Below, in pieces: positions 28,794 through 39,138 of a stretch of DNA of 64,000 nt; positions within the stretch are counted from its first letter, which is position 1, and each line of letters opens with the position of its first letter. Both the position numbers and the translations under genes were made by a program. The notes under the pieces were generated by a model, which saw only the letters and a list, made by a program, of their open reading frames with translations, did no database searches and was not told where the DNA came from. Origin of the DNA: Streptomyces venezuelae (GTDB lineage: Bacteria; Actinomycetota; Actinomycetes; Streptomycetales; Streptomycetaceae); contig NZ_CP029194.1 of NCBI RefSeq assembly GCF_008642375.1, forward strand, positions 2,852,001 through 2,916,000, given 5' to 3'.

Positions 28794-30209
28794 TCAGCCC
28801 CGGGTGACGGTGACCGTCACCCGGGCGCCCGGGGCCGCGAGGACCCAGGCCCTCCCCCGGTCCTTGCGGAGCACCATCGCCGCGCCCCGGGCCTTCACCC
28901 GCCAGTCGCCGGGCGGGAGCGAGAGCTCGGTGACGCGGGGGCCGCGCCGCCCCGCGGCGTCGTACGAGAGTCGGTAGACCCCTGCCGCCGCGTCGTAGGC
29001 CGAGGAGCGGACCGTGCCGGCGACCGCCTCGGCGTACGGCTCGGCGGTCAGCTCCTTGTTGGTGCGGAAGGCGCCCGTGCCGTCCACCGCGCAGTAGCCG
29101 CCGCCGTAGCACCACTCCCAGCCGGCCCAGCCGGAGCTGTAGCGGCCGAGCGAGGCCATGGCCTCGCGGTAGAAGCGGTTCATGTTCGGCCGGGAGTTGT
29201 TGAGGGGTCCCCACTCGCCCACCAGGACGGGCACCTTGTACTCCTTCGGGTACAGGGTGACGGCCTGCTCGTAGTTCTCGATCCAGCCGGCGTCCGGGTC
29301 GTAGTCACCGCCCGCCTCCATGCCGCCGTTGTAGAAGTGCGGGGCGTAGACGACCTTCGGGTCGTCGATCCGGCCGAGCCCCGTGGGCACCCCTTCGCCC
29401 ACGATCGGGGTCGGCTCGACGAAGAGCCAGTTGTCGTCGTCGACCGAGCGGATCGCGTCCGCGATCCGGTTGTACATCGGGGTGATCTGGTCCCGTTCGA
29501 TGCGCCGGGCGGCCGTCGCCAGGTCCTCGCCCTCCCGCAGCTCGCCCATCGGCTCGTTGATCAGGTCGTAGCCGAGGACGGCCGGGTGGTCCTCGAAGCG
29601 GTCGGCGAGCACCCGCCACATGCGGGCCTGGGCGCGCTGGAGGTCCTCGTCCTCGTACAGGTGGGTGAAGGCCCGCTGCACGGCGGGCTCGAAGTACTCG
29701 GAGAACCAGTCGTCGGGGTGCGGGGTGAAGGGCAGGCCGTCGGTCCTGGTCGCCCAGGCGGGTATGCCCCGGTGGTCGAAGGCCGGCCCGAAGACGTCCT
29801 GGTGGGCATCGAGGACGACCTTGACGTCGTGACGCTCGGCCCAGTCCAGGACCCGTTCGATCTTGCGGAGGTACGCCTGGCTGTACCGGCCGGGGTCGGG
29901 CTCCAGGTCGTCCCAGAAGACGAGGACCCGGGCGAAGTTGAAGCCCTTGGCCCGCATGTCGCGGAAGTGCTTCTCGGTGATGGCGGAGAGGGCGGCGTCG
30001 CCGCTGTGCGCCTTGTCCCCGACGTTCCAGCCGCGCAGGGTGAGGGTCCGGCCGCGGTCGTCGGTGAGGGCGGGTATGCCCGCCCCCGCCGGACTCTCCG
30101 GGCTCGCAGGACCCGGAGGACTCTCCGGTCCTGCGGGGTCCGCGTGGGCGGCGGTCGGGGCGAGCAGCGCGGCGACGACGACGGCCGCCGCAAGGGTGGT
30201 TCGCAACAC
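28794..30209 (-). CDS. Secreted GH5 glycosidase (endoglycosylceramidase-like)
   Basis: A 471-residue secreted enzyme. Signal peptide LRTTLAAAVVVAALLAPTAAHA is followed by a Pro/Ser linker. The GH5 barrel has LRGWNVGDKAHSG, the acid/base Glu in LGYDLINEPMGE, and the nucleophile Glu in PVLVGEWGPLNN. A C-terminal beta-sandwich (VTELSLPPGDWRVKARGAAM) is typical of endoglycoceramidase-type GH5 enzymes that split glycolipids or related glycosides. GTG 30209 is chosen because GGAGG lies 6 bp upstream; a TTG seven codons earlier lacks a site. The 3' end contains a 27-bp palindrome. Confidence 0.88.
   Translation of the reverse strand: MLRTTLAAAVVVAALLAPTAAHADPAGPESPPGPASPESPAGAGIPALTDDRGRTLTLRGWNVGDKAHSGDAALSAITEKHFRDMRAKGFNFARVLVFWDDLEPDPGRYSQAYLRKIERVLDWAERHDVKVVLDAHQDVFGPAFDHRGIPAWATRTDGLPFTPHPDDWFSEYFEPAVQRAFTHLYEDEDLQRAQARMWRVLADRFEDHPAVLGYDLINEPMGELREGEDLATAARRIERDQITPMYNRIADAIRSVDDDNWLFVEPTPIVGEGVPTGLGRIDDPKVVYAPHFYNGGMEAGGDYDPDAGWIENYEQAVTLYPKEYKVPVLVGEWGPLNNSRPNMNRFYREAMASLGRYSSGWAGWEWCYGGGYCAVDGTGAFRTNKELTAEPYAEAVAGTVRSSAYDAAAGVYRLSYDAAGRRGPRVTELSLPPGDWRVKARGAAMVLRKDRGRAWVLAAPGARVTVTVTRG
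28799..28825. terminator. 27-bp palindrome at the end of the GH5 coding region
   Basis: CCCGGGTGACGGT and its exact complement flank a single central base, forming a 13-bp-armed palindrome inside the last codons of the GH5 gene and just after the convergent padR gene. It may end transcripts from both sides. Confidence 0.4.
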
Positions 30210-30288
30210 GTAGGACCTCCGGCACGACAAGGTGAGTGATGTTCACGTTTCCCGTGCCGGAGATCCCATCAGGAGTACTGACGAGTCA

Positions 30289-31254
30289 TCAAGAGGTCGT
30301 CAGGACGATCTTTCCGAAGAGTTCGCCGGAGGCCATCTTCTCGAAGCCCTCACGGGCCCGGTCCAGCGGCAGGACCTCGTCGACGACCGGCCGGACGCCC
30401 GTCGCCGCACAGAACGACAGCAGGTCCTCCAGCTCGCCCTTGGAGCCCATCGTGGAACCGACGACCTTCAGCTCCAGGAAGAAGATCCGCGTCAGCTCCG
30501 CGTGCGCGGGCCGGTCCCCGCTCGTGGCGCCCGAGATGACGAGGGTGCCGCCCGGCCGCAGCGACTTGACCGAGTGCGACCAGGTGGCGGCGCCGACGGT
30601 CTCGATGACCGCGTCCACGCGCTGCGGCAGCCGCGCCCCCGGCTCGTACGCCTCGACGGCACCGAGCTCGACGGCGCGCTTGCGCTTGGCCTCGTCCCGG
30701 CTGGTGGCGAAGACCCGCAGGCCGGCCGCCTTGCCGAGGGCGATCGCGGCGGTGGCCACACCGCCGCCCGCGCCCTGCACGAGCACCGAGTCACCGGGCC
30801 GTACCCCGGCGTTGGTGAAGAGCATGCGGTAGGCGGTGAGCCAGGCGGTGGGCAGGCAGGCGGCCTCCTCGAAGGAGAGCTCCTTCGGCTTGGGCAGCAC
30901 GTTCCAGCGGGGGACGGTCACCCGCTCGGCGAAGGTGCCCTGGTACCGCTCGGTGAGGATGGAGCGGGGCTCGTCCGGCCCGACGCCATGGCCGGTCTGG
31001 CCGATCACGGAGTGCAGGACGACCTCGTTGCCGTCCTCGTCGATGCCGGCGGCGTCGCAGCCGAGGATCATCGGCAGCTTCTCCTCGGGCAGCCCGACCC
31101 CGCGCAGCGACCACAGGTCGTGGTGGTTGAGCGAGGCGGCCTTGACGGTGACGGTGGTCCAGCCGGGCCGGACCTCGGGCTCGGGGCGTTCGCCCAATTC
31201 GAGTCCGTTCAGGGGCTGGTCGCGGTCGATTCGGGCGGCGTAGGCAGCGAACAT
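30289..31254 (-). CDS. Zinc-free medium-chain oxidoreductase (quinone oxidoreductase-like)
   Basis: A 321-residue MDR-superfamily enzyme. N-terminal catalytic domain: ASLNHHDLWSLRGVGLPEEKLPMILGCDAAGI. The NADPH-binding Rossmann domain has VLVQGAGGGVATAAIALGKAAGLRVFATSRDEAKRKRAVELGA. The Cys/His set for catalytic zinc is missing, as in quinone oxidoreductases and enoyl reductases. ATG 31254 is preferred; the upstream 31 in-frame residues look non-coding. The substrate cannot be told. Confidence 0.88.
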   Translation of the reverse strand: MFAAYAARIDRDQPLNGLELGERPEPEVRPGWTTVTVKAASLNHHDLWSLRGVGLPEEKLPMILGCDAAGIDEDGNEVVLHSVIGQTGHGVGPDEPRSILTERYQGTFAERVTVPRWNVLPKPKELSFEEAACLPTAWLTAYRMLFTNAGVRPGDSVLVQGAGGGVATAAIALGKAAGLRVFATSRDEAKRKRAVELGAVEAYEPGARLPQRVDAVIETVGAATWSHSVKSLRPGGTLVISGATSGDRPAHAELTRIFFLELKVVGSTMGSKGELEDLLSFCAATGVRPVVDEVLPLDRAREGFEKMASGELFGKIVLTTS

Positions 31255-31395
31255 GGCCCCGACCCTAGGGTCCGACGGGCGCGTGGCGGAACCACGCACC
31301 CGTGTGACACATACCTCCGCCCGGCGACACGCCGACGGGCCGCGCACACGGCAAAATCCCGCCCCCGTACGCCACAGGGCTCCGCCCCCGCACGC

Positions 31396-31434
31396 GACAG
31401 GGCCCCGTCCCGGAGTCCGGAACGGGGCCCTGTC
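31396..31434. terminator. Strong terminator hairpin downstream of the malic enzyme gene
   Basis: GACAGGGCCCCGT (31396-31408) and ACGGGGCCCTGTC (31422-31434) form a perfect 13-bp stem. It follows the malic enzyme stop on the minus strand and lies upstream of the oxidoreductase gene, so it separates two same-strand transcription units. Confidence 0.7.
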
Positions 31435-31452
31435 GGGGGCTCAGGTACGAGC

Positions 31453-32664
<1,212 letters not shown>

Positions 32665-33201
32665 TGGGTTGACCCCTTAAGTCTGTTTCATTTGAGGGTG
32701 GCCGCTCCTGGTTGAGGAGGGGTGGGGAGGCACCGCGGCCGCCTTGTCTGGCAGCCGCTCGGGCGCGCCGCACAACGCGCCCTGAGCCCCGGATGAGGGG
32801 TGTAAGGATCCTTCTTACCGGACAGACGGCACCGCAGACGAGTCCATAACCTCTCGGTGACGCGACTCATACCGAGTGCGTCCGGACGCGGACGGAGAGC
32901 GACACGTCACCCGATGTCCCTATAGATGCCTACGGCACCCGAATGGCCGCTTTCGGCTCGTCCGAATGGCGAGATCAACCGGAGATTTTCCGGTGACGGG
33001 GAAGGGTTTCCGTAGAAGGTCCGGCCTTGATGTACCGGCCTGTCGGGATTCGGGGGTCACCCGTTATCCGATTTTGACATCCGTGGCCGTCGGTTTGAGG
33101 CGGTCCGAATGGCAAGATGCCGTAATCACACGAGGTCGCGATGCTCGAAGACGTGTACGTGACCTACTGGCAACTCCCTCACACGCCGGAGGAACCCGAC
33201 C
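32665..33201. other. Long intergenic region between malic enzyme and amino-acid ABC operon
   Basis: These 537 bp hold divergent promoters and no convincing gene. Inverted repeats occur at 32761-32782 (GGGCGCG...CGCGCCC) and 32802-32818 (GTAAG...CTTAC around AAGGATCCTT). A motif TCCGAATGGC(G/A)AGAT occurs at 32961 and 33104, with a further CGAATGGC at 32940. These direct repeats are candidate regulator sites for the transporter operon. A short in-frame open frame at 32876-33205 overlaps the SBP start and is rejected. Confidence 0.45.
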
Positions 33202-34179
33202 ATGACCGCACGCTCCACGCGCTGCACGACCGCCGCCAAGACCCGCACGTCCCGTCTTGCCGCGGTCGCCGCCGTCGCGGTCGCCGGCTCGATGCTGCTG
33301 ACCGCCTGTGGCGACCAGACCGCGGGCGGTGGCTCCGCGACCCCGACGAAGGGCTCCGAGTCCGTCAACTCCGCCCCGCTCTTCTCCAAGCTCCCGGCCG
33401 ACATCCAGAAGGCCGGCGTGATCAAGGTCGGCACGGACGCCACGTACGCCCCGATGGAGTTCAAGAAGGGCGAGGAGATCGTCGGCCTCGACCCCGACAT
33501 CGCCGCCGCCCTGTCGAAGCAGCTCGGCGTGAAGTTCACGTTCGAGAGCGGGACCTTCGACACCCTGCTCACCTCGCTGACGACCGGCCGCACCAACGTC
33601 GTCATGTCCTCGATGACGGACACCAAGGCCCGCCAGGAGGGCCTGGACGACAAGGGCCAGAAGACCGGCGCCGGCGTCGACTTCGTCGACTACTTCTCCG
33701 CCTCCACCGGCATCCTGGTGAAGAAGGGCAACCCGGAGAACATCAAGTCCCTCGACGACCTGTGCGGCAAGAAGCTCGCGGTGCAGCGAGGCACGACGTA
33801 CGAGCAGGCCGCCAAGGACCAGGCCGCCAAGTGCGAGAAGGACGGCAAGCCCAAGCTGACCTTCGAGTCCTACCCGACCGACGCCGAGGCGCAGACCCGC
33901 GTCAAGGCCGGCGGCGCGGTGGCCGACCTCAACGACTCGCCGGTCGCCGCCTACATCGCCCAGACGGCCGGTGGCGGCAACGACTTCGATGCGATCGCCA
34001 ACAAGACGGACGCGGGCCTCTTCGGCATCGCCGTCGACAAGAAGAACTCCCAGCTGCGGGACGCGCTCAAGGAAGCCCTGGACGCGGCCATCAAGGACGG
34101 CAGCTACAAGGCCGCCCTCGACAAGTGGAACGCCGGTGACGGCGCCATTCCCGCGGCCAAGATCAACGGCGGCTCCTGA
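33202..34179 (+). CDS. Amino-acid ABC transporter substrate-binding lipoprotein
   Basis: A 325-residue lipoprotein. The signal sequence ends at the lipobox L-T-A-C, with the lipidated Cys at about residue 36. The family-3 solute-binding fold follows: GVIKVGTDATYAPMEF, VGLDPDIAAALSKQLGV, and CGKKLAVQRGTTYEQ. It binds a polar amino acid outside the membrane. GGAGG precedes ATG 33202. Permease and ATPase genes follow as one operon. Confidence 0.94.
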   Translation: MTARSTRCTTAAKTRTSRLAAVAAVAVAGSMLLTACGDQTAGGGSATPTKGSESVNSAPLFSKLPADIQKAGVIKVGTDATYAPMEFKKGEEIVGLDPDIAAALSKQLGVKFTFESGTFDTLLTSLTTGRTNVVMSSMTDTKARQEGLDDKGQKTGAGVDFVDYFSASTGILVKKGNPENIKSLDDLCGKKLAVQRGTTYEQAAKDQAAKCEKDGKPKLTFESYPTDAEAQTRVKAGGAVADLNDSPVAAYIAQTAGGGNDFDAIANKTDAGLFGIAVDKKNSQLRDALKEALDAAIKDGSYKAALDKWNAGDGAIPAAKINGGS

Positions 34180-34208
34180 CCCCCACGTACCACTGAAGGG
34201 CAGTCGCT

Positions 34209-35147
34209 GTGACTGACAAGCTCGACAAGGTTCCCGCCGGGTCCCCCACCCCGGCGGGAGTCCCGCCGGAGGCCATCAAGGCCATTCCGGTCCGCCACTA
34301 CGGACGCTGGGTCGCCGGTGTCGTGGTGGTGGCCCTGCTGGTGCTCCTGGGGTACGCCTTCTCCCAGGGCAACGTGCGCTGGGCGACCGTGCCGGAGAAG
34401 CTGTTCGACTCCACCATCCTGAGCGGTCTCTGGCACACCATCCTCATCAGCGTGGCCTCGATGGCCCTCGGTCTGGTGCTCGGCGTGGTGTTCGCCGTGA
34501 TGCGCCTCTCGAAGAACCCGGTGACCAGTTCGGTCGCCTGGCTCTACATCTGGATCTTCCGCGGCACCCCGGTCTACGTGCAGCTGCTGATCTGGTTCAG
34601 CCTCGCCCTGATCTTCCCGGTGTTCAACATCGGGTTCTACAAGGACGAGATGACCGATGTCATGACCCCCTTCCTGGCCGCCCTCCTGGGCCTCGGCCTG
34701 AACGAGGGCGCGTACATGGCGGAGATCGTCCGGGCCGGCATCCAGTCGGTCGACGAGGGTCAGACCGAGGCCTCGCACGCCCTGGGCATGAGCCAGTCGA
34801 AGACCATGCGGCGCGTGGTGCTCCCGCAGTCGATGCGGGTGATCATCCCGCCGACCGGCAACGAGTTCATCAACATGCTCAAGACCTCGTCGCTGGTCGT
34901 GGCCGTGCAGTACCCGGAGCTGCTGCGTGCCGCGCAGGACATCGCCTCGACCTCGTTCGCGATCATGGAGATGTTCTTCGTCGCCTCGATCTGGTACCTG
35001 ATCCTGACCTCGGTGTTCAGCGTGGGCCAGTACTACCTGGAGCGGCACTACGCCCGCGGCTCCCTGCGGTCCTTGCCTCCCACGCCGTGGCAGAAGATCA
35101 AGGCGAACCTCTCCCGATTCTCCAACCGTGAGGCGGTGGCCAAGTGA
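34209..35147 (+). CDS. Amino-acid ABC transporter permease
   Basis: A 312-residue polytopic protein of the His/Glu/Gln permease class. A cytoplasmic N-terminus (to about residue 35) is followed by about five or six membrane helices. The cytoplasmic EAA-type loop [29 protein letters not shown] contacts the ATPase, and [14 protein letters not shown] is typical of the class. Only one permease gene is present, so the pore is probably a homodimer. GTG 34209. Confidence 0.94.
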   Translation: MTDKLDKVPAGSPTPAGVPPEAIKAIPVRHYGRWVAGVVVVALLVLLGYAFSQGNVRWATVPEKLFDSTILSGLWHTILISVASMALGLVLGVVFAVMRLSKNPVTSSVAWLYIWIFRGTPVYVQLLIWFSLALIFPVFNIGFYKDEMTDVMTPFLAALLGLGLNEGAYMAEIVRAGIQSVDEGQTEASHALGMSQSKTMRRVVLPQSMRVIIPPTGNEFINMLKTSSLVVAVQYPELLRAAQDIASTSFAIMEMFFVASIWYLILTSVFSVGQYYLERHYARGSLRSLPPTPWQKIKANLSRFSNREAVAK

Positions 35148-35905
35148 CTGCCATGGTGAAGGCCGAGGGCGTCCACAAGTCCTACGGCGCCGCGCACATC
35201 CTCAAGGGCATCGACCTCGAGGTGAACAACGGCGAGGTGTTCTGCCTGGTCGGCCCGTCCGGTTCCGGCAAGTCCACCTTCCTCCGGTGCATCAACCACC
35301 TGGAGAAGATCAACTCAGGTCGCCTCTACGTCGACGGCCAGCTGGTCGGCTACCGGCAGAAGGGCGACAAGCTCTACGAGCTGAAGGACAGCGAGGTCGC
35401 GGTCCAGCGCCGTGACATCGGCATGGTCTTCCAGCGCTTCAACCTCTTCCCGCACATGACGGCCGTGGCCAATGTCATGGAGGCGCCCATCCAGGTGAAG
35501 GGCGAGTCCAAGGCCGTGGCGCGCGAGCGGGCCGAGCGCCTGCTCGACCGCGTCGGCCTGCGGGACAAGATGGGGAACTACCCGTCGCAGCTCTCCGGAG
35601 GCCAGCAGCAGCGTGTCGCCATCGCCCGCGCGCTGGCGATGGAGCCGAAGCTGATGCTCTTCGACGAGCCGACGTCGGCGCTCGACCCGGAGCTCGTGGG
35701 TGACGTCCTGGACGTCATGCGGGACCTGGCCGAGTCGGGCATGACGATGGTCGTCGTCACCCACGAGATGGGCTTCGCCCGCGAGGTCGGCGACAACCTC
35801 GTGTTCATGGACGGCGGCGTCGTGGTCGAGTCGGGTCACCCGAGGGACGTCCTGGGCAACCCGCAGCACGACCGGACGAAGGCGTTCCTGTCCAAGGTGC
35901 TGTAA
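35144..35905 (+). CDS. Amino-acid ABC transporter ATP-binding protein
   Basis: A 253-residue ATPase with Walker [11 protein letters not shown]-loop VFQRFNLF, signature [15 protein letters not shown], Walker [16 protein letters not shown] and the switch His in [10 protein letters not shown]. It is of the GlnQ/GluA type. The GTG at 35144 overlaps the permease stop (GTGA). A perfect 25-bp hairpin terminator follows. Confidence 0.95.
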   Translation: MTAMVKAEGVHKSYGAAHILKGIDLEVNNGEVFCLVGPSGSGKSTFLRCINHLEKINSGRLYVDGQLVGYRQKGDKLYELKDSEVAVQRRDIGMVFQRFNLFPHMTAVANVMEAPIQVKGESKAVARERAERLLDRVGLRDKMGNYPSQLSGGQQQRVAIARALAMEPKLMLFDEPTSALDPELVGDVLDVMRDLAESGMTMVVVTHEMGFAREVGDNLVFMDGGVVVESGHPRDVLGNPQHDRTKAFLSKVL

Positions 35906-35912
35906 GCGGCGC

Positions 35913-35966
35913 GGACAGACGGAAGGGGCGGTACGGGAAGACCCGTACCGCCCCTTCCGTCTGTCC
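35913..35966. terminator. Bidirectional terminator between ABC operon and methyltransferase
   Basis: A perfect 25-bp inverted repeat (GGACAGACGGAAGGGGCGGT... and its complement) with a 4-nt loop, between two convergent genes. Confidence 0.85.
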
Positions 35967-35977
35967 CTCTCCGTCAC

Positions 35978-36727
35978 TCACTTCACGGCGAGGAGCAGGG
36001 TGTCGGAGGGCGAGGCCCAGACGGCCCTGGCCTCGCCGAAGCCGGCGGCGCGGAGGGTGTCGGCGTGCCAGCGCGGGGAGGGCATGTCGCCGTCGGCGTG
36101 CTCGCCGTAGATCTCGAAGCGGCGGGCGGTGGGCTCGGCGAGGACGGGGTCCTTGGCGGCGAGGGCCCACCACGCGGCCCAGTCGAGCACCCCGGCGGCC
36201 TTCTCGCCGTCCATGCGGGCGTGCCGCTGGGCGCGCTCGGCGGCGTTGATCCGGGGAGTGGCCTGGTCGATCATGTGGTCGGCGTTCATGAAGACGCCGC
36301 CGTCGCGGACGAGACCGGCGACCTGCCCGTAGAGGGTGGTCAGGGGCTCGCTGTGGAGCCAGTGGAGCGCGGTGGCGGTGAGGACGGCGTCGTACGAGCC
36401 GTGGGGCAGCCGCTCGGCCCACGCGGGGTCCTTGAGGTCGGCGGTCACGAAGGTGACGCGCTCGTCGCCGTCGAAGTGCCCCTCGGCGATCGCGAGCAGC
36501 GCCGGATCGAGGTCGACTCCGGTACTGGTGGCCTCCGGGAACCTCTGGAGGAGCCGATCCGTGATACTTCCCGTACCGCACGCGAGGTCGAGGACGCGGG
36601 GCTTCGGTCCCACCAAGGCCTCGACCATGTCGAGCATCACCCGGAACCGCTCCTCACGGTCCGGCATGTACCACTCCTGCTGACGGTCCCAGCTCTGCTG
36701 CCAGCCCGCCCAGTCGGTTCCGGTCAT
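35978..36727 (-). CDS. Class I SAM-dependent methyltransferase
   Basis: A 249-residue methyltransferase. Motif I VLDLACGTGSITDRLL binds SAM, GVDLDPALL follows, and YDAVLTATALHWLHSEP is the post-motif strand of the trans-aconitate/ubiquinone-type family. The substrate is unknown. It is convergent with the ABC operon. Confidence 0.9.
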   Translation of the reverse strand: MTGTDWAGWQQSWDRQQEWYMPDREERFRVMLDMVEALVGPKPRVLDLACGTGSITDRLLQRFPEATSTGVDLDPALLAIAEGHFDGDERVTFVTADLKDPAWAERLPHGSYDAVLTATALHWLHSEPLTTLYGQVAGLVRDGGVFMNADHMIDQATPRINAAERAQRHARMDGEKAAGVLDWAAWWALAAKDPVLAEPTARRFEIYGEHADGDMPSPRWHADTLRAAGFGEARAVWASPSDTLLLAVK

Positions 36728-36821
36728 CGCCGCGCCATCCCCTCTTCGTAATACCCTCGAAGGGGAAACAGCCGTTACCCCTCCCGACCGAGACCCTAGC
36801 CCGACGGAGTAAGGACTACAA

Positions 36822-37451
36822 GTGGAACTGGCCTATTACTCGGATTACGCCGTGCGTCTGGTCAACACCGAGGAGCCGGCCCGCAGCAAGGACGCCCTGA
36901 CCTCCGTCGAGGTGATCCGCGAGCTCTTCGGCCCGGCCACCCAGATGGCCCGGCGGGCGACCGACTCCGACGTGACGCGCTTCCGTTCGGTGCGCGCGCG
37001 CCTGCGGGCGGTCTTCACCGCGGCCGACGAGGGCGACCACACGGGCGCGGTGGACCTCCTCAACTCCCTCCTCCTGGAGTTCCCCGTCAGCCCGCAGATC
37101 TCCGGCCACGACACCCTCGACGAGGAGGGCCGGCCCCGCTGGCACATGCACCTCGCCGACCACCCCTCGAACGCGACCGCGGGCTACGCGGCGATCGCGG
37201 CGATGGGCCTGGCCTTCCACCTCACCGAGTTCGGCGCCGACCGGCTCGGCCTCTGCCAGGCACCGCCCTGCCGCAACGCCTACCTGGACACCTCGACCAA
37301 CCGCTCCCGCCGCTACTGCTCGGACCGCTGCGCCACCCGGGCCAACGTGGCCGCCTACCGGGCCCGCAAGCGCCTGGAGGCCGAGCGGTCGGACCACACG
37401 GGCCTGACCGAGGACAAGAGCCAGGAGAGCACCACCCAGGCCGACCGCTGA
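36822..37451 (+). CDS. CGNR zinc-finger (DUF1470/ABATE) protein
   Basis: A 209-residue protein with an N-terminal helical region beginning YYSDYAVRLVNTEEP and a C-terminal zinc finger: C-Q-A-P-P-C-R-N then YCSDRCATRANVAAYRARKR. This C-x4-C...C-x3-C CGNR-type finger is thought to bind DNA or RNA; Streptomyces has many paralogues with no known targets. GTG 36822. Its last 97 bp lie antisense to the sodX coding region. Confidence 0.85.
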   Translation: MELAYYSDYAVRLVNTEEPARSKDALTSVEVIRELFGPATQMARRATDSDVTRFRSVRARLRAVFTAADEGDHTGAVDLLNSLLLEFPVSPQISGHDTLDEEGRPRWHMHLADHPSNATAGYAAIAAMGLAFHLTEFGADRLGLCQAPPCRNAYLDTSTNRSRRYCSDRCATRANVAAYRARKRLEAERSDHTGLTEDKSQESTTQADR

Positions 37452-37792
37452 CGCCCCGGCGTCACCGGCCGGTACCGCCCCCGCACCCGCCCGAGGACCA
37501 GCTCGGGCGGTACGGCTCCGAAGACGCGGCTGTCCCCCTCGGCGTCCGGGTTGTCCCCCAGCACCCACCAGCCGCCGTCACGTCGCTCGATCAGCCGCTT
37601 CACGATGAGCAGATCCTGCTGGAGCGGATGCCGCAGTACGGCGACGGCACCGGGCCGCAGCCGTGCGCCGTAGTGCACGAGCAGCTGGTCGCCGTGGAGC
37701 AGTGTGGGCACCATCGACACCCCCGTGACCTCGGCGACCCCGAACGGCGGCCCACCGACCGCACCCACCCGCTCCGGCCCCGCTTCCCTCAT
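37355..37792 (-). CDS. sodX: Nickel-type superoxide dismutase maturation protease (SodX)
   Basis: A 145-residue protease of the S26/S24 signal-peptidase fold. The nucleophile Ser is in GVSMVPTL, the general-base Lys in DLLIVKRLIER, and LGDNPDAEGDSRVFG is the family end motif. It removes the N-terminal extension of SodN so that the nickel hook can form. It is divergent from sodN with 171 bp between. ATG 37792 has GGGAG upstream. The C-terminal tail (SSVRPVWSDRSASRRLRAR) is coded opposite the CGNR gene. Confidence 0.92.
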   Translation of the reverse strand: MREAGPERVGAVGGPPFGVAEVTGVSMVPTLLHGDQLLVHYGARLRPGAVAVLRHPLQQDLLIVKRLIERRDGGWWVLGDNPDAEGDSRVFGAVPPELVLGRVRGRYRPVTPGRQRSAWVVLSWLLSSVRPVWSDRSASRRLRAR

Positions 37793-37963
37793 CGCCACTC
37801 CCGCCGTGCGAGCACCCGTCCCGCGACACGCCTCGTCCACTCGTACACGAGTCCCATGATGACCCTGGACTTTTGACCTAAGCCCCAGGGGGCGCCCGCG
37901 AAAACGCCCTTCTCACCGAGTAATGTCCCACCTGAGAAGACGATCACGAGGAAGGACGGCTCA

Positions 37964-38359
37964 ATGCTCTCCCGCCTGTTTGCCCCCAAGGTGAAGGTCA
38001 GCGCCCACTGCGACCTCCCCTGCGGCGTGTACGACCCGGCCCAGGCCCGCATCGAGGCCGAGTCGGTCAAGGCTGTCCAGGAGAAGTACCTGGCGAACGA
38101 GGACGCGCACTTCCGTGCCCGCGCCACGGTCATCAAGGAGCAGCGCGCGGAGCTCGCGAAGCACCACGTCTCGGTGCTCTGGAGCGACTACTTCAAGGCC
38201 CCGCACTTCGAGAAGTACCCCCAGCTCAACCAGCTGGTCAACGACACCCTGAAGGCCCTCTCGGCCGCCAAGGCGTCGACCGACCCGAAGACGGGCGAGA
38301 AGGCGCTGGAGCTCATCGCCGAGATCGACCGCATCTTCTGGGAGACCAAGAAGGCCTGA
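37964..38359 (+). CDS. sodN: Nickel superoxide dismutase
   Basis: A 131-residue precursor. Residues 1-14 (MLSRLFAPKVKVSA) are removed by SodX so that mature Ni-SOD begins at His15 with the hook HCDLPCGVYD; His1, Cys2 and Cys6 bind nickel. The rest is the four-helix bundle ending FWETKKA. It detoxifies superoxide in the cytosol. The last codons E-T-K-K-A-stop are repeated at 41099-41115, so this 3' end looks like the attL of an integrated element. Confidence 0.96.
   Translation: MLSRLFAPKVKVSAHCDLPCGVYDPAQARIEAESVKAVQEKYLANEDAHFRARATVIKEQRAELAKHHVSVLWSDYFKAPHFEKYPQLNQLVNDTLKALSAAKASTDPKTGEKALELIAEIDRIFWETKKA
38341..38359 (+). repeat. attL-like direct repeat (end of sodN)
   Basis: Direct repeat copy containing the last sodN codons and stop. 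It pairs with 41097-41115 at 18 of 19 bases. Confidence 0.7.
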
Positions 38360-38449
38360 TCCAGGTCTCTCCCGCCATCTGCTCCGTTGCAGGTCAGAGG
38401 GCAAATGGAACGGTCCGCCCGGTCATCCCGGCGCGGGCCGCTCCTGTTT

Positions 38450-38656
38450 TCAAGATCCAATGGGAGAAATATGGGAGGTACGGTAGCCGGGCGTCACCCA
38501 GAATTGCCGGTGCGCCCAGTCCTCGGCGCCCGCGGACACCTCCCACAGCTTCTGAAGCCCCCTCGCGACGGCGCGCTCCATCTCGGGCGAGGCGTGCGAG
38601 TAGGTGCCCTCGACGCCCTTCAGCCTGTGCCCCATCCGCTCCTCCCGCCTCCGCGC
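38450..38656 (-). pseudogene. Tyrosine recombinase (integrase) C-terminal fragment
   Basis: About 68 codons reading EERMGHRLKGVEGTYSHASPEMERAVARGLQKLWE, the C-terminal catalytic-end region of phage-type tyrosine integrases (MGH-x-x-x-GVEGTYSH with the catalytic Tyr). An in-frame stop lies just upstream, and the catalytic Arg/His/Arg portion and N-terminal domains are missing. It sits 91 bp from the attL-like repeat, as integrase genes usually do. Confidence 0.65.
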
Positions 38657-38657
38657 T

Positions 38658-38900
38658 CACGATCGCGTACGCCGACGGCCGGCGCGCCCAAGCCGAATGT
38701 CTCAAGAACGAGATCGAGTTCGGCCTACGCCGCCTGGAGTCCGGCGACCTCACCGCCCCACCCCACGCCGACCGGCGCTGAGCGCGCCAAGGCCGAACGT
38801 CAGGGCCGGCAGATCACCCCACGCCAGTGGCTGCGCGAGCAGGCGTACGCGGTAGCCGCCGCCCGTACGCAACGAAGTCGACTACTTCACCGTGCTGATC
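38658..38900 (+). pseudogene. Decayed coding fragments inside the element
   Basis: One frame gives AYADGRRAQAECLKNEIEF up to a stop near 38782. A second frame then gives ERQGRQITPRQWLREQAY before decay. Both have Streptomyces-like composition but no start or full domain. They look like pieces of element genes; no function is assigned. Confidence 0.35.
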
Positions 38901-39113
38901 TTGTGAGCGCCGATGTGCGCGATGAGCGCCTCTCCACTCGTCGACGGTGGCCGCCTGGAGGGCTCGGGCCTTGAAGGTCCAGTCCCCGTCGGGCGGGATG
39001 CGTTCTCCTCCGCGGCGGTACGCGCCTGAAGAGTCGTGCACCCATGCGGCGAGCGCCTCAAGGAAGCCGTCGAGGGTGTTGCCCTCCCGCTCCGGCAGCA
39101 GGCCCATCGTCAC
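38814..39113 (-). pseudogene. Truncated DUF7660-like protein remnant
   Basis: The readable part GNTLDGFLEALAAWVHDSSG and PDGDWTFKARALQAATVDEW matches the core of DUF7660 small proteins. The usual N-terminal third is absent, and the sequence beyond residue 66 does not resemble the family. It is therefore probably a truncated or fused remnant. Confidence 0.4.
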
Positions 39114-39138
39114 TCCAGCGGCGGAGCGCCGCGCGGTG

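Noticed and set aside
32876..33205. 109-codon open frame before the amino-acid-binding protein gene
   Set aside because: Composition is unlike neighbouring genes, no family is recognised, and it covers repeat-rich promoter DNA.
38394..38753. 119-codon minus-strand frame overlapping the integrase fragment
   Set aside because: The integrase signature MGH-x-x-x-GVEGTYSH is in another frame of the same strand; this one has none.
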